Shown: positions 17,597 through 25,704 of the stretch, piece after piece | Layout of the letters: every line of letters begins with the position of its first letter | Position numbering within the stretch: position 1 is the stretch's first letter | Assembly: GCA_903894975.1 (NCBI GenBank) | Contig: CAITSE010000303.1 | Coordinates: 1 to 50,196, forward strand | Direction: 5' to 3' | DNA: 50,196 nt | From: an uncultured Lentisphaerota bacterium | GTDB lineage: Bacteria; Verrucomicrobiota; Lentisphaeria; Oligosphaerales; CAITYL01 | Notes under the pieces: generated by a model | Database searches by the model: none | What the model was told of the DNA's origin: nothing | The model's input: the letters and a program-made list of their open reading frames with translations, nothing else | Translations under genes and position numbers: made by a program

Positions 17597-19597
17597 TCAG
17601 CTTTCGTGCAGCACCACCATCTGGTGGCAGGTGAATTCCTCGACGCGCAGGCTCACGGAGCCGTCGGCGTTCCGGGTGAGCGGCAGTTCCGCGCCCTGCG
17701 GCTCGAGCGTGGCGCGCGTCACCGGTTGCGGCGGCCGCAGCGTCACGTCCGTGCCCCGCAGCGGCAGCAGTTCCTCGATCACCTCGAAATGGTGGGGAGA
17801 ACCGAAGAACACGCCGTTGCCGCCGCGGGTGCTCATGGTGGCGTGAAGCAGATGCAGGACCTGCCGTTTTTCCGCCGGCTGCCGCATGAGCGTGACCCGG
17901 CCGGTGGACGGCAGGTTGACTTGCAGCGTCGCGGTTTCGCCGAGCAGCAACCGCAGCGCCTTCACCGCATACTCGCGGCAGGCCACAGCGCCCCAGTCGC
18001 GGTACGTCCCGAACACCGGGTGCGCCAGGTAGACGATGCCGCCCTTGCGCACGCCGCAGTCGAACCCGGACGCCTCCGGCCGGTTGGGCGTATGCTGGTG
18101 ACTGCAAAAGCGGTTGAACCCGCGGTTGAAGTACGGATCATGCACCGCGCCGAGAGACTCGCCGTCCGTCACCCGGATCCGGTGCGAACCGCGGTACATG
18201 ACCATCGGCGACCGGACGAACTCCGCCCGCAGGTCCAGCCGCGGCAGCACATAGTCCGGCTGGAACGGGCTCGGCCCGGCATACTCCGCGCCGATGTCGA
18301 AGAGAAAGCTCCGGCCGTCCGCCGCCGCGCCGCTGGCGCCGGTCAGGAAGAGACGGCCGCCCTGTTTCAGGTACGCATCGAGCCGGGCCTTCAGTTCCGG
18401 CCCCACCGCGACGTCGTCGGGCAGCACCAGGACCTTGTACCGGTTGAAGTCCACGTCCAAATCCAGGACGTCAAAAAGGAAATGCCCTTCGAGCAGGATC
18501 CGCGCTGCGCCGGTGTCCGCGGCCGGTTCGCGCCGGCCACTGACAGCGCCGCTGAGAAGCAAGCCGACATCGGCCACGTTTTCGACGCGGTCGCACCACG
18601 GCTCTTTCCGCTCGACCTCAGCATAGGCCGCGCCAATAATGTCATAGGTGCTGGGGTCCAGGGCGCCGCCGGGATGGAGCTGGTCGCCGACGCTGCACTT
18701 ACTGCCAAAGGCGAGCATGGCGGCGCATTCATAGCGCAGGGCGTTCGGGTGTTTGAATCCGCCGAACTCGCCCCAGGTGCTGTGGAATTTGCCGGTCATG
18801 CCGAGGAAATCGAGCCCGAGCTGGGCGGCGTACTTGGCCGACATCGGGTAATGGTCATAGCCCCAGCCGCCAGTGGGCAGCGACTCCAGTTCCAGGTGGG
18901 AGAAATACGGAAGACTGTCCCGCCGCCCGGGAGTGATGTGGCCGCTGTTGTGAAAGACCGGCATGGCCGGGTTGTCGCAGCGCGCGGCGGCGGTGGTGTC
19001 GCGGTAATAGCGCTCGACCGCAAGTTCGGCGCACTTCCGACGGTCCGTCTCCTGCCGCGGATCCAGCCCGTTTTTCGCCATCACCGCCAAGCAGTACGGG
19101 CAGCAGCATGGTCCCTGATTGATGATGTCAAGAAAGATGCCGTCGCAGTTCGGGAAAAGCCGGGCCGCCTCCCGGATCTGGGCGCAGAGGTAGTCCAGGT
19201 ACGGCGAGTGAAAACACAGCTTGTGGTACCCGGGGTCCAGCGGCCCGGAACCGGAAAGTTTGCCGGTGGCGTCCATCTCGCGCCAGTCGGGATGGGCGGC
19301 CGCGGCCACCTCGTCATATCCCGCCGAGAGATAAACCGGCGCGTTGACGTCGATCTCCTTGCAGGCATCGAACTGCGCCCGGAGCAGGTCAAACCCCAGG
19401 TGCGGGTGCATTTTTCCGATGACGGTCGAATGGTACGTCCAGCCATGGTGGCACTTGGAGAAGAGCGTGATGGAATTGACATGCCCCCGGCGCAGAGTCT
19501 CCTGGAACCCCTTTTTCTCAAAGGCCGCGCCGATCCCGGCGATGTCCGGAGACGTGTGAAAATCCAGATGGACCTGGCGGAAACGCAAATAATGCAT
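17597..19597 (-). CDS. Putative glycoside hydrolase (TIM-barrel, alpha-L-fucosidase/beta-galactosidase trimerisation-like architecture)
   Basis: MHYLRFRQVHLDFHTSPDI, CDGIFLDIINQGPCCCPYC, KYKVLVLPDDVAVGPELKARLDAYLKQGGRLFLTG (glutamine amidotransferase-like middle domain); AGGAG upstream. Confidence 0.65.
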   Translation of the reverse strand: MHYLRFRQVHLDFHTSPDIAGIGAAFEKKGFQETLRRGHVNSITLFSKCHHGWTYHSTVIGKMHPHLGFDLLRAQFDACKEIDVNAPVYLSAGYDEVAAAAHPDWREMDATGKLSGSGPLDPGYHKLCFHSPYLDYLCAQIREAARLFPNCDGIFLDIINQGPCCCPYCLAVMAKNGLDPRQETDRRKCAELAVERYYRDTTAAARCDNPAMPVFHNSGHITPGRRDSLPYFSHLELESLPTGGWGYDHYPMSAKYAAQLGLDFLGMTGKFHSTWGEFGGFKHPNALRYECAAMLAFGSKCSVGDQLHPGGALDPSTYDIIGAAYAEVERKEPWCDRVENVADVGLLLSGAVSGRREPAADTGAARILLEGHFLFDVLDLDVDFNRYKVLVLPDDVAVGPELKARLDAYLKQGGRLFLTGASGAAADGRSFLFDIGAEYAGPSPFQPDYVLPRLDLRAEFVRSPMVMYRGSHRIRVTDGESLGAVHDPYFNRGFNRFCSHQHTPNRPEASGFDCGVRKGGIVYLAHPVFGTYRDWGAVACREYAVKALRLLLGETATLQVNLPSTGRVTLMRQPAEKRQVLHLLHATMSTRGGNGVFFGSPHHFEVIEELLPLRGTDVTLRPPQPVTRATLEPQGAELPLTRNADGSVSLRVEEFTCHQMVVLHES

Positions 19598-19787
19598 GAC
19601 CATTACTCCTGAGACGCAGCGGGAAAACAGCCCCACTGAAGTGGGAACTCCCAACCCGGACCGTCCGAGTTCGGAGTTCCGCCTTCAGGCGGTGCCGGTC
19701 TTGTGCTCCATCGTTTTTTTTAAATTGCCCTTGCGGATTGCCGCCGTAGCGGCTTGCATTGGGCTTGCGCCGCGCGACAATATAAGC

Positions 19788-20609
19788 ATGCGTGAAACAA
19801 ACCACAGCCCCCCTTCCCCGACGCGCCCGCCTCCGCCGGTCGCGAACTCCGTAACTGCACCGGCCGCCGACGCCGGCGAAAAAACCGGCCGCATGCGCCT
19901 AGCCCGGTTCCTGGCCATGGCCGGAGTCGCCGCCCGGCGCAAGGCGGAAGAACTGATTGTCGCCGGCAAGGTCTGCGTCAACGGCCAGACCGTGGCCACC
20001 CCGGCGTTCACCGTGGATCCCGCCGTGGACCGGGTCGAGTTTGACGGCCGCGTCCTGACCGTAGACCGGCCCGCCGTCGTCCTGCTCCTGAACAAGCCGA
20101 TCGGCTACACCTGTTCCGCCGCCGATCCGCACGCCAAAAAACTCGTCTTCGAACTGCTCCCCACGGAGTTCGGCCGGCTCTTCACCGTCGGCCGGCTCGA
20201 CCGCGACAGCGAAGGACTCCTGATCTGCACCAACGACGGCAACCTGGCCCAACGCCTGGCCCATCCGCGCCACGGTTTCCACAAGACCTACCATGTCCGC
20301 GTCATCGGCGAAGTCCCGGGCAATTTCGCAACGATCTTCCGCGACGGCATGGAGGACGATGGCGAAACCCTGCGCGCGCTTTCCGCCAAGGGCCTCCGGC
20401 GGACGCACAACGGCGCCGAACTGGAAGTGGTTCTGGGCGAAGGTAAAAAGCGGGAAGTTCGGCGCATGTGCCAGGCCATGGGCCTGCATGTCATCGGCCT
20501 GCGCCGGGTCCGCCTGGGCCCGCTCGACCTCGGCACGCTGCCCACCGGCGCCTGGCGCCGTCTCTCCGCCGCCGAAACCGCCCACGTCCTGCGGCACGGA
20601 ACGGACTGA
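19788..20609 (+). CDS. RsuA/RluB/RluE-type pseudouridine synthase with S4 domain
   Basis: MRLARFLAMAGVAARRKAEELIVAGKVCVNGQTV (S4), LLNKPIGYTCS, GRLDRDSEGLLICTNDG, EGKKREVRRMCQAMG. Confidence 0.94.
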   Translation: MRETNHSPPSPTRPPPPVANSVTAPAADAGEKTGRMRLARFLAMAGVAARRKAEELIVAGKVCVNGQTVATPAFTVDPAVDRVEFDGRVLTVDRPAVVLLLNKPIGYTCSAADPHAKKLVFELLPTEFGRLFTVGRLDRDSEGLLICTNDGNLAQRLAHPRHGFHKTYHVRVIGEVPGNFATIFRDGMEDDGETLRALSAKGLRRTHNGAELEVVLGEGKKREVRRMCQAMGLHVIGLRRVRLGPLDLGTLPTGAWRRLSAAETAHVLRHGTD

Positions 20610-20675
20610 TTCTAATTACAGATCAAATTGATCCTATACTTGTCACAACGTAGCATTTTAATTCAACTTCATTCG

Positions 20676-20772
20676 CGTTCATTCGCGGTTATTAGCGGTT
20701 CCAAAAGTAGGAACGTATTTTTACCGCATAATTATATAACCTTTTCTTTTTTAACCGCTAATGAACGCGAAT
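20676..20772. repeat. Inverted repeat CGCGTTCATTCGCGGTTATTAGCGGTT...AACCGCTAATGAACGCGAA
   Basis: Arms read directly; one-sided copy ATTCGCGTTCATTGGCGTTCATTAGCGGTTCAAAA at the right window edge (50162-50196). Confidence 0.8.
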
Positions 20773-20814
20773 AGTATCCTTTTATTTTTAATTAGTATGA
20801 GGTCGTCAAACCGG

Positions 20815-20890
20815 GTTCAAAACCGTCTCCCGCCAAGGCGCAAAGATCGCCAAGGGAATCCCCTTCGCGTCTTTGCGCCTTCTGTTAAAA
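20815..20890. repeat. Hairpin repeat AAGGCGCAAAGATCGCCAAGG...CTTCGCGTCTTTGCGCCTTCTGTT
   Basis: Self-complementary; related sequences at 22441-22473, 24246-24305, 48988-49072 and 14383-14440. Confidence 0.85.
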
Positions 20891-20896
20891 CCCTCT

Positions 20897-22384
20897 TTAT
20901 GGATTCAATTTGGCGGCGGGCGGCGCCTGGGCGGCATCCCGGGCGTACCAGTCGGTCTTGCGGGTGGCGGCCATGATCGCGGCCAGGAGAATGAACAGGC
21001 CGGCCGTGCCCATGAGCAGCGAGAAGTCCTGAAGTTGGAGCACGACGTACAGGAAACCGTAGACCAGCGCCAATCCGCCGGTGAGCAGGCCGCCGCGGGT
21101 GCCACTCTTGAGCACGCCCGTGCTGTAGAACCCGATCAGCGACGTCGCCGCGGCGGCGCCGATAAGGTAGGCCTTGCCGAAACTGACCACCTCGGACAGC
21201 GCCAGCAGCCCCAGGTAGAACAGACACAGCGCCGCCCCGACCAGGATGTACTGCACCGGGTGGATGCGCAGTCGCCCTGTGACCTCGAACAGGAAGAACG
21301 TGCTGAATACCAGGACGATGAAGAGAATGGCATACTTCAGAACGCGCTCGACCTCGCGGTAGACGTCCACCAGATTAAGCAAGGCCACGCCGAACATGGA
21401 CGAACGGATGTCCTCGCCGGACACGCAGCCGTCGCCCGCGCCGCTCCACTGCTGGGGATAGGAGCGGCTGAACCCGGAGACTTTCCACTTGGCGGTGAAG
21501 CGGTCGGTGCCGATCTCGCGGCTGTCGGGCGCGACCGTGCCGATGAATTTCGGGTCGGCCCACGGCGCGGCCAGCTTGGCCTCGGTCTGGGCGCCGAGGG
21601 GGGCGAGGCGGATCTCGCGGCTGCCGTTGAACCCGAATTTGAGATTGAACGGAATGGTTCCCTGCTGTCCCTGCGCCAACCCTGCGTTCCGAAGCGAGGC
21701 GGTCAGGCCGGACTTGAAGCCCGGAAGCTTGCAGCCGGGCGTGAACGGCAGATTCTTGCCGTCCCAGTTCACCGACAGCGAGCCGTCCACGCCGCGCAGG
21801 TCGGAGACCGCGAACACCACCACGGCGTCATCCCACAGAATCTGTTCCGGCTTCACCTTCCATTCGTCCAGGGACGGGCGCCGGAAAACGCCGGAAAGGG
21901 TCAGACTGCCGCGGTAGAGCACGGCCTCATAGATGCCGCGGCGGCGCAATTCCGGCAGGAGGCTGCCGTCCGCCTCCAGGCGCTCCGGCAGGAAAAAGGC
22001 TGTGACGGTTTTCATCTCCTCGACTTCGACGCTCTCCATGCGCCCGTTGACCCGTTCCTGGCGGACGACCTTGACCGGGGCACGATAGGGCACCATCAAC
22101 ACCGGACCGACCACTTCCTGGGCATCGCCCCACATCGAGGTGATCTCCTTCACCGCCCCATCGCGCCGCGACTGCCGCTCGGTCAGCAGTGAATTGATCA
22201 TGAAGACCGGGATCAGCAGCAGGAGCACCAGAAACCCGACGGAGAAAAGCTTGAACGTGGTGCCGAAAAAGCCGCGCCGGCCGTTTTCGAGCATGCGCTG
22301 GCCGGCGGCCTGAAGGGAAGCCGGGTCCAGCGGGATCACAGGCGGGGGCGGCATCACAGTGGGCGGTTGGAACGAGTCGGCCAT
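20897..22384 (-). CDS. creD: CreD-family inner membrane protein
   Basis: LLIPVFMINSLLTERQSRRDGAVKEITSMWGDAQEVVGPVLMVPYR and C-terminal TM block EVTGRLRIHPVQYILVGAALCLFYLGLLALSE typical of CreD. Confidence 0.92.
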   Translation of the reverse strand: MADSFQPPTVMPPPPVIPLDPASLQAAGQRMLENGRRGFFGTTFKLFSVGFLVLLLLIPVFMINSLLTERQSRRDGAVKEITSMWGDAQEVVGPVLMVPYRAPVKVVRQERVNGRMESVEVEEMKTVTAFFLPERLEADGSLLPELRRRGIYEAVLYRGSLTLSGVFRRPSLDEWKVKPEQILWDDAVVVFAVSDLRGVDGSLSVNWDGKNLPFTPGCKLPGFKSGLTASLRNAGLAQGQQGTIPFNLKFGFNGSREIRLAPLGAQTEAKLAAPWADPKFIGTVAPDSREIGTDRFTAKWKVSGFSRSYPQQWSGAGDGCVSGEDIRSSMFGVALLNLVDVYREVERVLKYAILFIVLVFSTFFLFEVTGRLRIHPVQYILVGAALCLFYLGLLALSEVVSFGKAYLIGAAAATSLIGFYSTGVLKSGTRGGLLTGGLALVYGFLYVVLQLQDFSLLMGTAGLFILLAAIMAATRKTDWYARDAAQAPPAAKLNP

Positions 22385-22430
22385 GGGGAGTCTCCTGGTT
22401 TGGGTCAACAATGCAAATGCGGGGAAGCAG

Positions 22431-23663
22431 TTACAACGGATCGTTCTTTGCGTCTTCGCGCCTTCTGTTCAACCCCGCCTCGACCCAGCCGGCGGCGACC
22501 ACGCATTCCAGGCCGAACGGCAGGTACCCGGCGTACCCGAGGACCGGCATTTCGAAGATGTGGAAGCGGTTGACAAAGGGCACGGCATACACCCACTTGG
22601 CCAGGCTCGGCAGGTTCCACATCTCCCAGAAGAAGCCGCAGACCAGCGCCGCCAGCGCCGGGATCACGACGCCGCGCCAGTCGCCGGTGCGGACGCCGCC
22701 GAACACGGTGTCGCGTCCGTGCCAGGCCTGCCAGCCGGCCACCAGGAAGAGCGGCGCCAGCCAGAGCAGCGGGAAGAGAAAGTCCGGCCGGACCCCGACC
22801 GCGGCCAGGCCGGCGGCGGAACCGAGCACCGCGGCGGCGCCCCACAGGCGCGGTGAAGGCAGGCGCACCGGCCGCCAGGCGCGGAACGGTTCGGTCAGCC
22901 GCGGGAAACTTTCCAAAAACTCCACCGTGGCCGCCATGGCCGGCAGCACCGTGGCGAAGGAAAGGCTGGCCACCACCGCATACTGCGCCGGTCCCATGCC
23001 CTGGGCGCCGACATAATACCAGTTCTGCACAAAACGGTTGAGGTATTCAAAGTACCACCAGAACAGGGCGCTGGCGGGAAAGAACGCCAGGAACAACCCC
23101 GGCCGGCGCAGCATCAGGCAACCGCCGGTCCGGCGGCAGGTCAGCGCCTGGACGATCAGGATATAGCCGAGCCAGAGCGGAATGAAGGTGAAGCGCTGCA
23201 ACGGCGCGAACCACGGAAAGCGCGTCCAGGCCAAGGTCCAGGAGACCGCGAGCAGCATGAGCGCGAACCAGCCCCATCGGGGGAAGAACGGGTCTGTGGT
23301 CTGTGGCCGGTGGTCTGTGGGGGAAGAGGTTGCGGGTTGCGCGTTGCGGGTTGCGGGTTCGGGGACGAAAGGGGCCGTGGCCCGTGGTCTGCGGCCCGTG
23401 GGAGAAAGGGCCGGGAATCGGAAAAAGATGAAACGGAACAGGAACGGCAGGATCACGGCCAGTGTGAAGACTGCCAGTCCCAGGAAGACCGGCCAGGCGA
23501 ACGGCGCCTGAGCGACATAGCGTGTGAGCGGCGGGAACTCAAAGTATTCCGCCGCCGGTTGTCCCGCCAGCCAGACGCCAAGCAGCGGCAACCCCGCCGC
23601 CGCCGGCAGCAGCAGCACGGCAAAGAGCCCCAAACTTTCTTGCTGGGAAGCGCGTTCTTTCAT
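22431..23663 (-). CDS. Polytopic membrane protein of unknown function
   Basis: Long ORF with multiple TM segments; the hydrophilic linker and extreme C-terminus are encoded by repeat DNA. Confidence 0.75.
   Translation of the reverse strand: MKERASQQESLGLFAVLLLPAAAGLPLLGVWLAGQPAAEYFEFPPLTRYVAQAPFAWPVFLGLAVFTLAVILPFLFRFIFFRFPALSPTGRRPRATAPFVPEPATRNAQPATSSPTDHRPQTTDPFFPRWGWFALMLLAVSWTLAWTRFPWFAPLQRFTFIPLWLGYILIVQALTCRRTGGCLMLRRPGLFLAFFPASALFWWYFEYLNRFVQNWYYVGAQGMGPAQYAVVASLSFATVLPAMAATVEFLESFPRLTEPFRAWRPVRLPSPRLWGAAAVLGSAAGLAAVGVRPDFLFPLLWLAPLFLVAGWQAWHGRDTVFGGVRTGDWRGVVIPALAALVCGFFWEMWNLPSLAKWVYAVPFVNRFHIFEMPVLGYAGYLPFGLECVVAAGWVEAGLNRRREDAKNDPL
23288..23408. repeat. GGTCTGTGG/GCGGGTTGCG direct-repeat tract lying inside a CDS
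   Basis: gggtctgtggtctgtggccggtggtctgtgg...gttgcgggttgcgcgttgcgggttgcgggttcgg; similar tracts at 45934-45965, 49884-49915, 39046-39070 and 40416-40450. Confidence 0.85.
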
Positions 23664-23751
23664 GTCTCCGCCGCTGTACGAATGGCAATTCAAATTTCTG
23701 AGCGAAAAGTGTCGCATTCTGGGAATGATTTATCCGTGAATCAGTACAACC

Positions 23752-23820
23752 GTAGCCCGGGCAAGCCGGCCGCAAAGATGGCATAGCACCACAAACTTGG
23801 TTCCGGCTTGGCCGGGCTAG
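23752..23820 (-). repeat. 69-nt hairpin element, copy 1
   Basis: Reverse complement ctagcccggccaagccgg...ccggcttgcccgggctac; about 91% identical to 29884-29952 (6 mismatches by eye). Confidence 0.9.
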
Positions 23821-24218
23821 GCGATCGCCTTGCCGAGACGGGCGGTCAGGGCTTTGTCGGCCGAAACACGCTTCCGGTCCGGGATGGCGGCGGCGGCGGC
23901 CTTGGCTTGTTCCAGAACCTGCTCCAACGCCTGGAGATAGTCCTGGAAACGGCGGCAGCCAGCCGGGGAGAGGAACACGGTGGTCCGGGGCTTGACGCCG
24001 ACGAATTCCTTGGTGATCCGGACGATGCCGGCTTCCTGCAGCGCGGTCAGGTGCCGGCTGAGGTTGCCGTCGGTGAGGTCGCAATTGTCCTTGAGTTCCG
24101 TGAACGACAGGCCGCCCGGCGCGGCGCAGAGGGCCGAGAGAATGGCCAACCGGCTGGGTTCGTGAAAGAGCCGTTCCAGGGATTCATACGGCGGATCCTG
24201 AATGGGCTTGGCAGTCAT
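23817..24218 (-). CDS. Winged-helix (ArsR/MarR-like) transcriptional regulator
   Basis: YESLERLFHEPSRLAILSALCAAPGGLSFTELKDNCDLTDGNLSRHLTALQEAGIVRITKEFVGVKPRTTVFLSPAG. Confidence 0.92.
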   Translation of the reverse strand: MTAKPIQDPPYESLERLFHEPSRLAILSALCAAPGGLSFTELKDNCDLTDGNLSRHLTALQEAGIVRITKEFVGVKPRTTVFLSPAGCRRFQDYLQALEQVLEQAKAAAAAIPDRKRVSADKALTARLGKAIA

Positions 24219-24424
24219 GGGGCACCTCGGGTTGCGGGATTGAACAAGAGACGCAGAGACGCGAAGAAGACTTTTCTTTGTGTCTTTGCGCCTTCTGTTC
24301 AAACGGTTGTGGGTTGTGAGTTGGGGGAATTTTGGATTTTGGATTGCGGATTTTGAATTGGGAATTGGGGAGAGGCGGAAGTGCCAAATTTCGAATGTCA
24401 AATTTCAAATCACACCACCCGGCC

Positions 24425-25033
24425 TCAGCCGGCGGGTTCCTCGATTTTCATCCGGTAAAGGATATAGCCGCCCCACCATTCGCCGGTGAAGAAGACGATG
24501 CCCATGGGCCAGGGGTTGGCAAAGGTCAGGCCCGGCCAGAACAGGCAGACAGCGCCGGCCAGGACATAGAAGATGCCCACAAAGTAATTGGCCACCGGCA
24601 AGGTGTGCCGGTACGGGATATGGACCAGGCCGTACACGCACATCCAGATGCCGAAGAGCAGGTCAAAATGTCCGTGCAGGACGGCGGCAAGGCTGAGAAA
24701 CGCGCCGACGGCCAGCGGCGGCAGCGCCTCGAACGCGGGCCGGAGGTTTTTCGGGTCCCGCCGGGCCTCGGGATCACGCCAGAACCACAGAAGTAAGGCG
24801 CCGTAGTTCATTCCCAGAGCCGCCATCAGAACGGCGGCCCAGCCGGCCAGGTGGAACCGCGGGCCGGAATCCGGTTTCGCCAGACAGGAGATAACGAAGG
24901 CTCCGGCCAAGGCGACGGAACCGGAGATCATGCGGGCGGGCCCGGAATAGCCGCGGAACCGGCGTTTGTCCAGGATCAATTCCCGGAGCCTCCGGACCTG
25001 GCCAAGCGCGTCATGGACATGGTTTGCGATCAT
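24425..25033 (-). CDS. Predicted membrane protein next to the winged-helix regulator
   Basis: Multiple TM segments (VALAGAFVISC, WAAVLMAALGMNYGALLLWFW, YFVGIFYVLAGAVCLFWPGL). Confidence 0.75.
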   Translation of the reverse strand: MIANHVHDALGQVRRLRELILDKRRFRGYSGPARMISGSVALAGAFVISCLAKPDSGPRFHLAGWAAVLMAALGMNYGALLLWFWRDPEARRDPKNLRPAFEALPPLAVGAFLSLAAVLHGHFDLLFGIWMCVYGLVHIPYRHTLPVANYFVGIFYVLAGAVCLFWPGLTFANPWPMGIVFFTGEWWGGYILYRMKIEEPAG

Positions 25034-25183
25034 GCGGTTTCCTCTGTTTCCGCCACCAACATACACTGATGCAAACAACTTTGCAATGCAAATAATAAAA
25101 AATCCCGCCGCCCTCTTCCGGGCGCGGATATAGTACGCACCAGGGATTACGCCCGTTTTTCACCGGATCAGAGGAATACCCCC

Positions 25184-25666
25184 ATGTCGGCACTGACTTC
25201 CGCGATCTACATCAACCTGCTGGTTCAGCATGAAATGACCATTTCCGCGCTCTACACCGTGTTTGGCCGGAAGCTTCCGGGCATGGCGACTTTCTGGACC
25301 GAGATCAGCACCGAAGAAAAAGCCCATGCCATGGTGCTGCGGGAACTGGAAGTGCTCCTGGAACAGAAGCGGGTGGTCTTTGTCCCGCCGGGGGCCAAAA
25401 TTGCGATCATTGAAGAATCCCTGGAATGGATGACAAATCTCATCCGGGAAACCAACCACAGCGATTCCCTCAGTCCCGGCCACTGCCTGAACTTTGCCCT
25501 GAAACTGGAAATGAGCATGATCGAGAAGAATTTCTTCGACCTATTTGCGGGCGGAGATCCGGACATGATCCGGGAATTCAACGCGCTCATCGCGCATACT
25601 CAGGAACACATCCACCGGATCACGGCGGAGATGAAGCATCATCACCTGCCGCCGGACCCGGCCTGA
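25184..25666 (+). CDS. Ferritin-like (rubrerythrin-type) diiron domain protein, putative
   Basis: 160 aa; E..(EExxH)..E..(ExxH) pattern: QHEMTISALY, STEEKAHAMVL, KLEMSMIEKNFF, HTQEHIHRI. Confidence 0.65.
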   Translation: MSALTSAIYINLLVQHEMTISALYTVFGRKLPGMATFWTEISTEEKAHAMVLRELEVLLEQKRVVFVPPGAKIAIIEESLEWMTNLIRETNHSDSLSPGHCLNFALKLEMSMIEKNFFDLFAGGDPDMIREFNALIAHTQEHIHRITAEMKHHHLPPDPA

Positions 25667-25704
25667 CCTGATGGCTATGGCCCGGCGGTCCCGCCCCATT
25701 TTCC

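Noticed and set aside
16595-19612. 1005-aa plus-strand ORF antisense to the glycoside hydrolase and secreted protein
   Set aside because: Spans two minus-strand genes and an intergenic gap; composition typical of antisense frames (Arg/Pro/Val-rich), no motifs.
20873-22192. 439-aa plus-strand ORF opposite creD
   Set aside because: Antisense shadow; CreD motifs clear on the minus strand.
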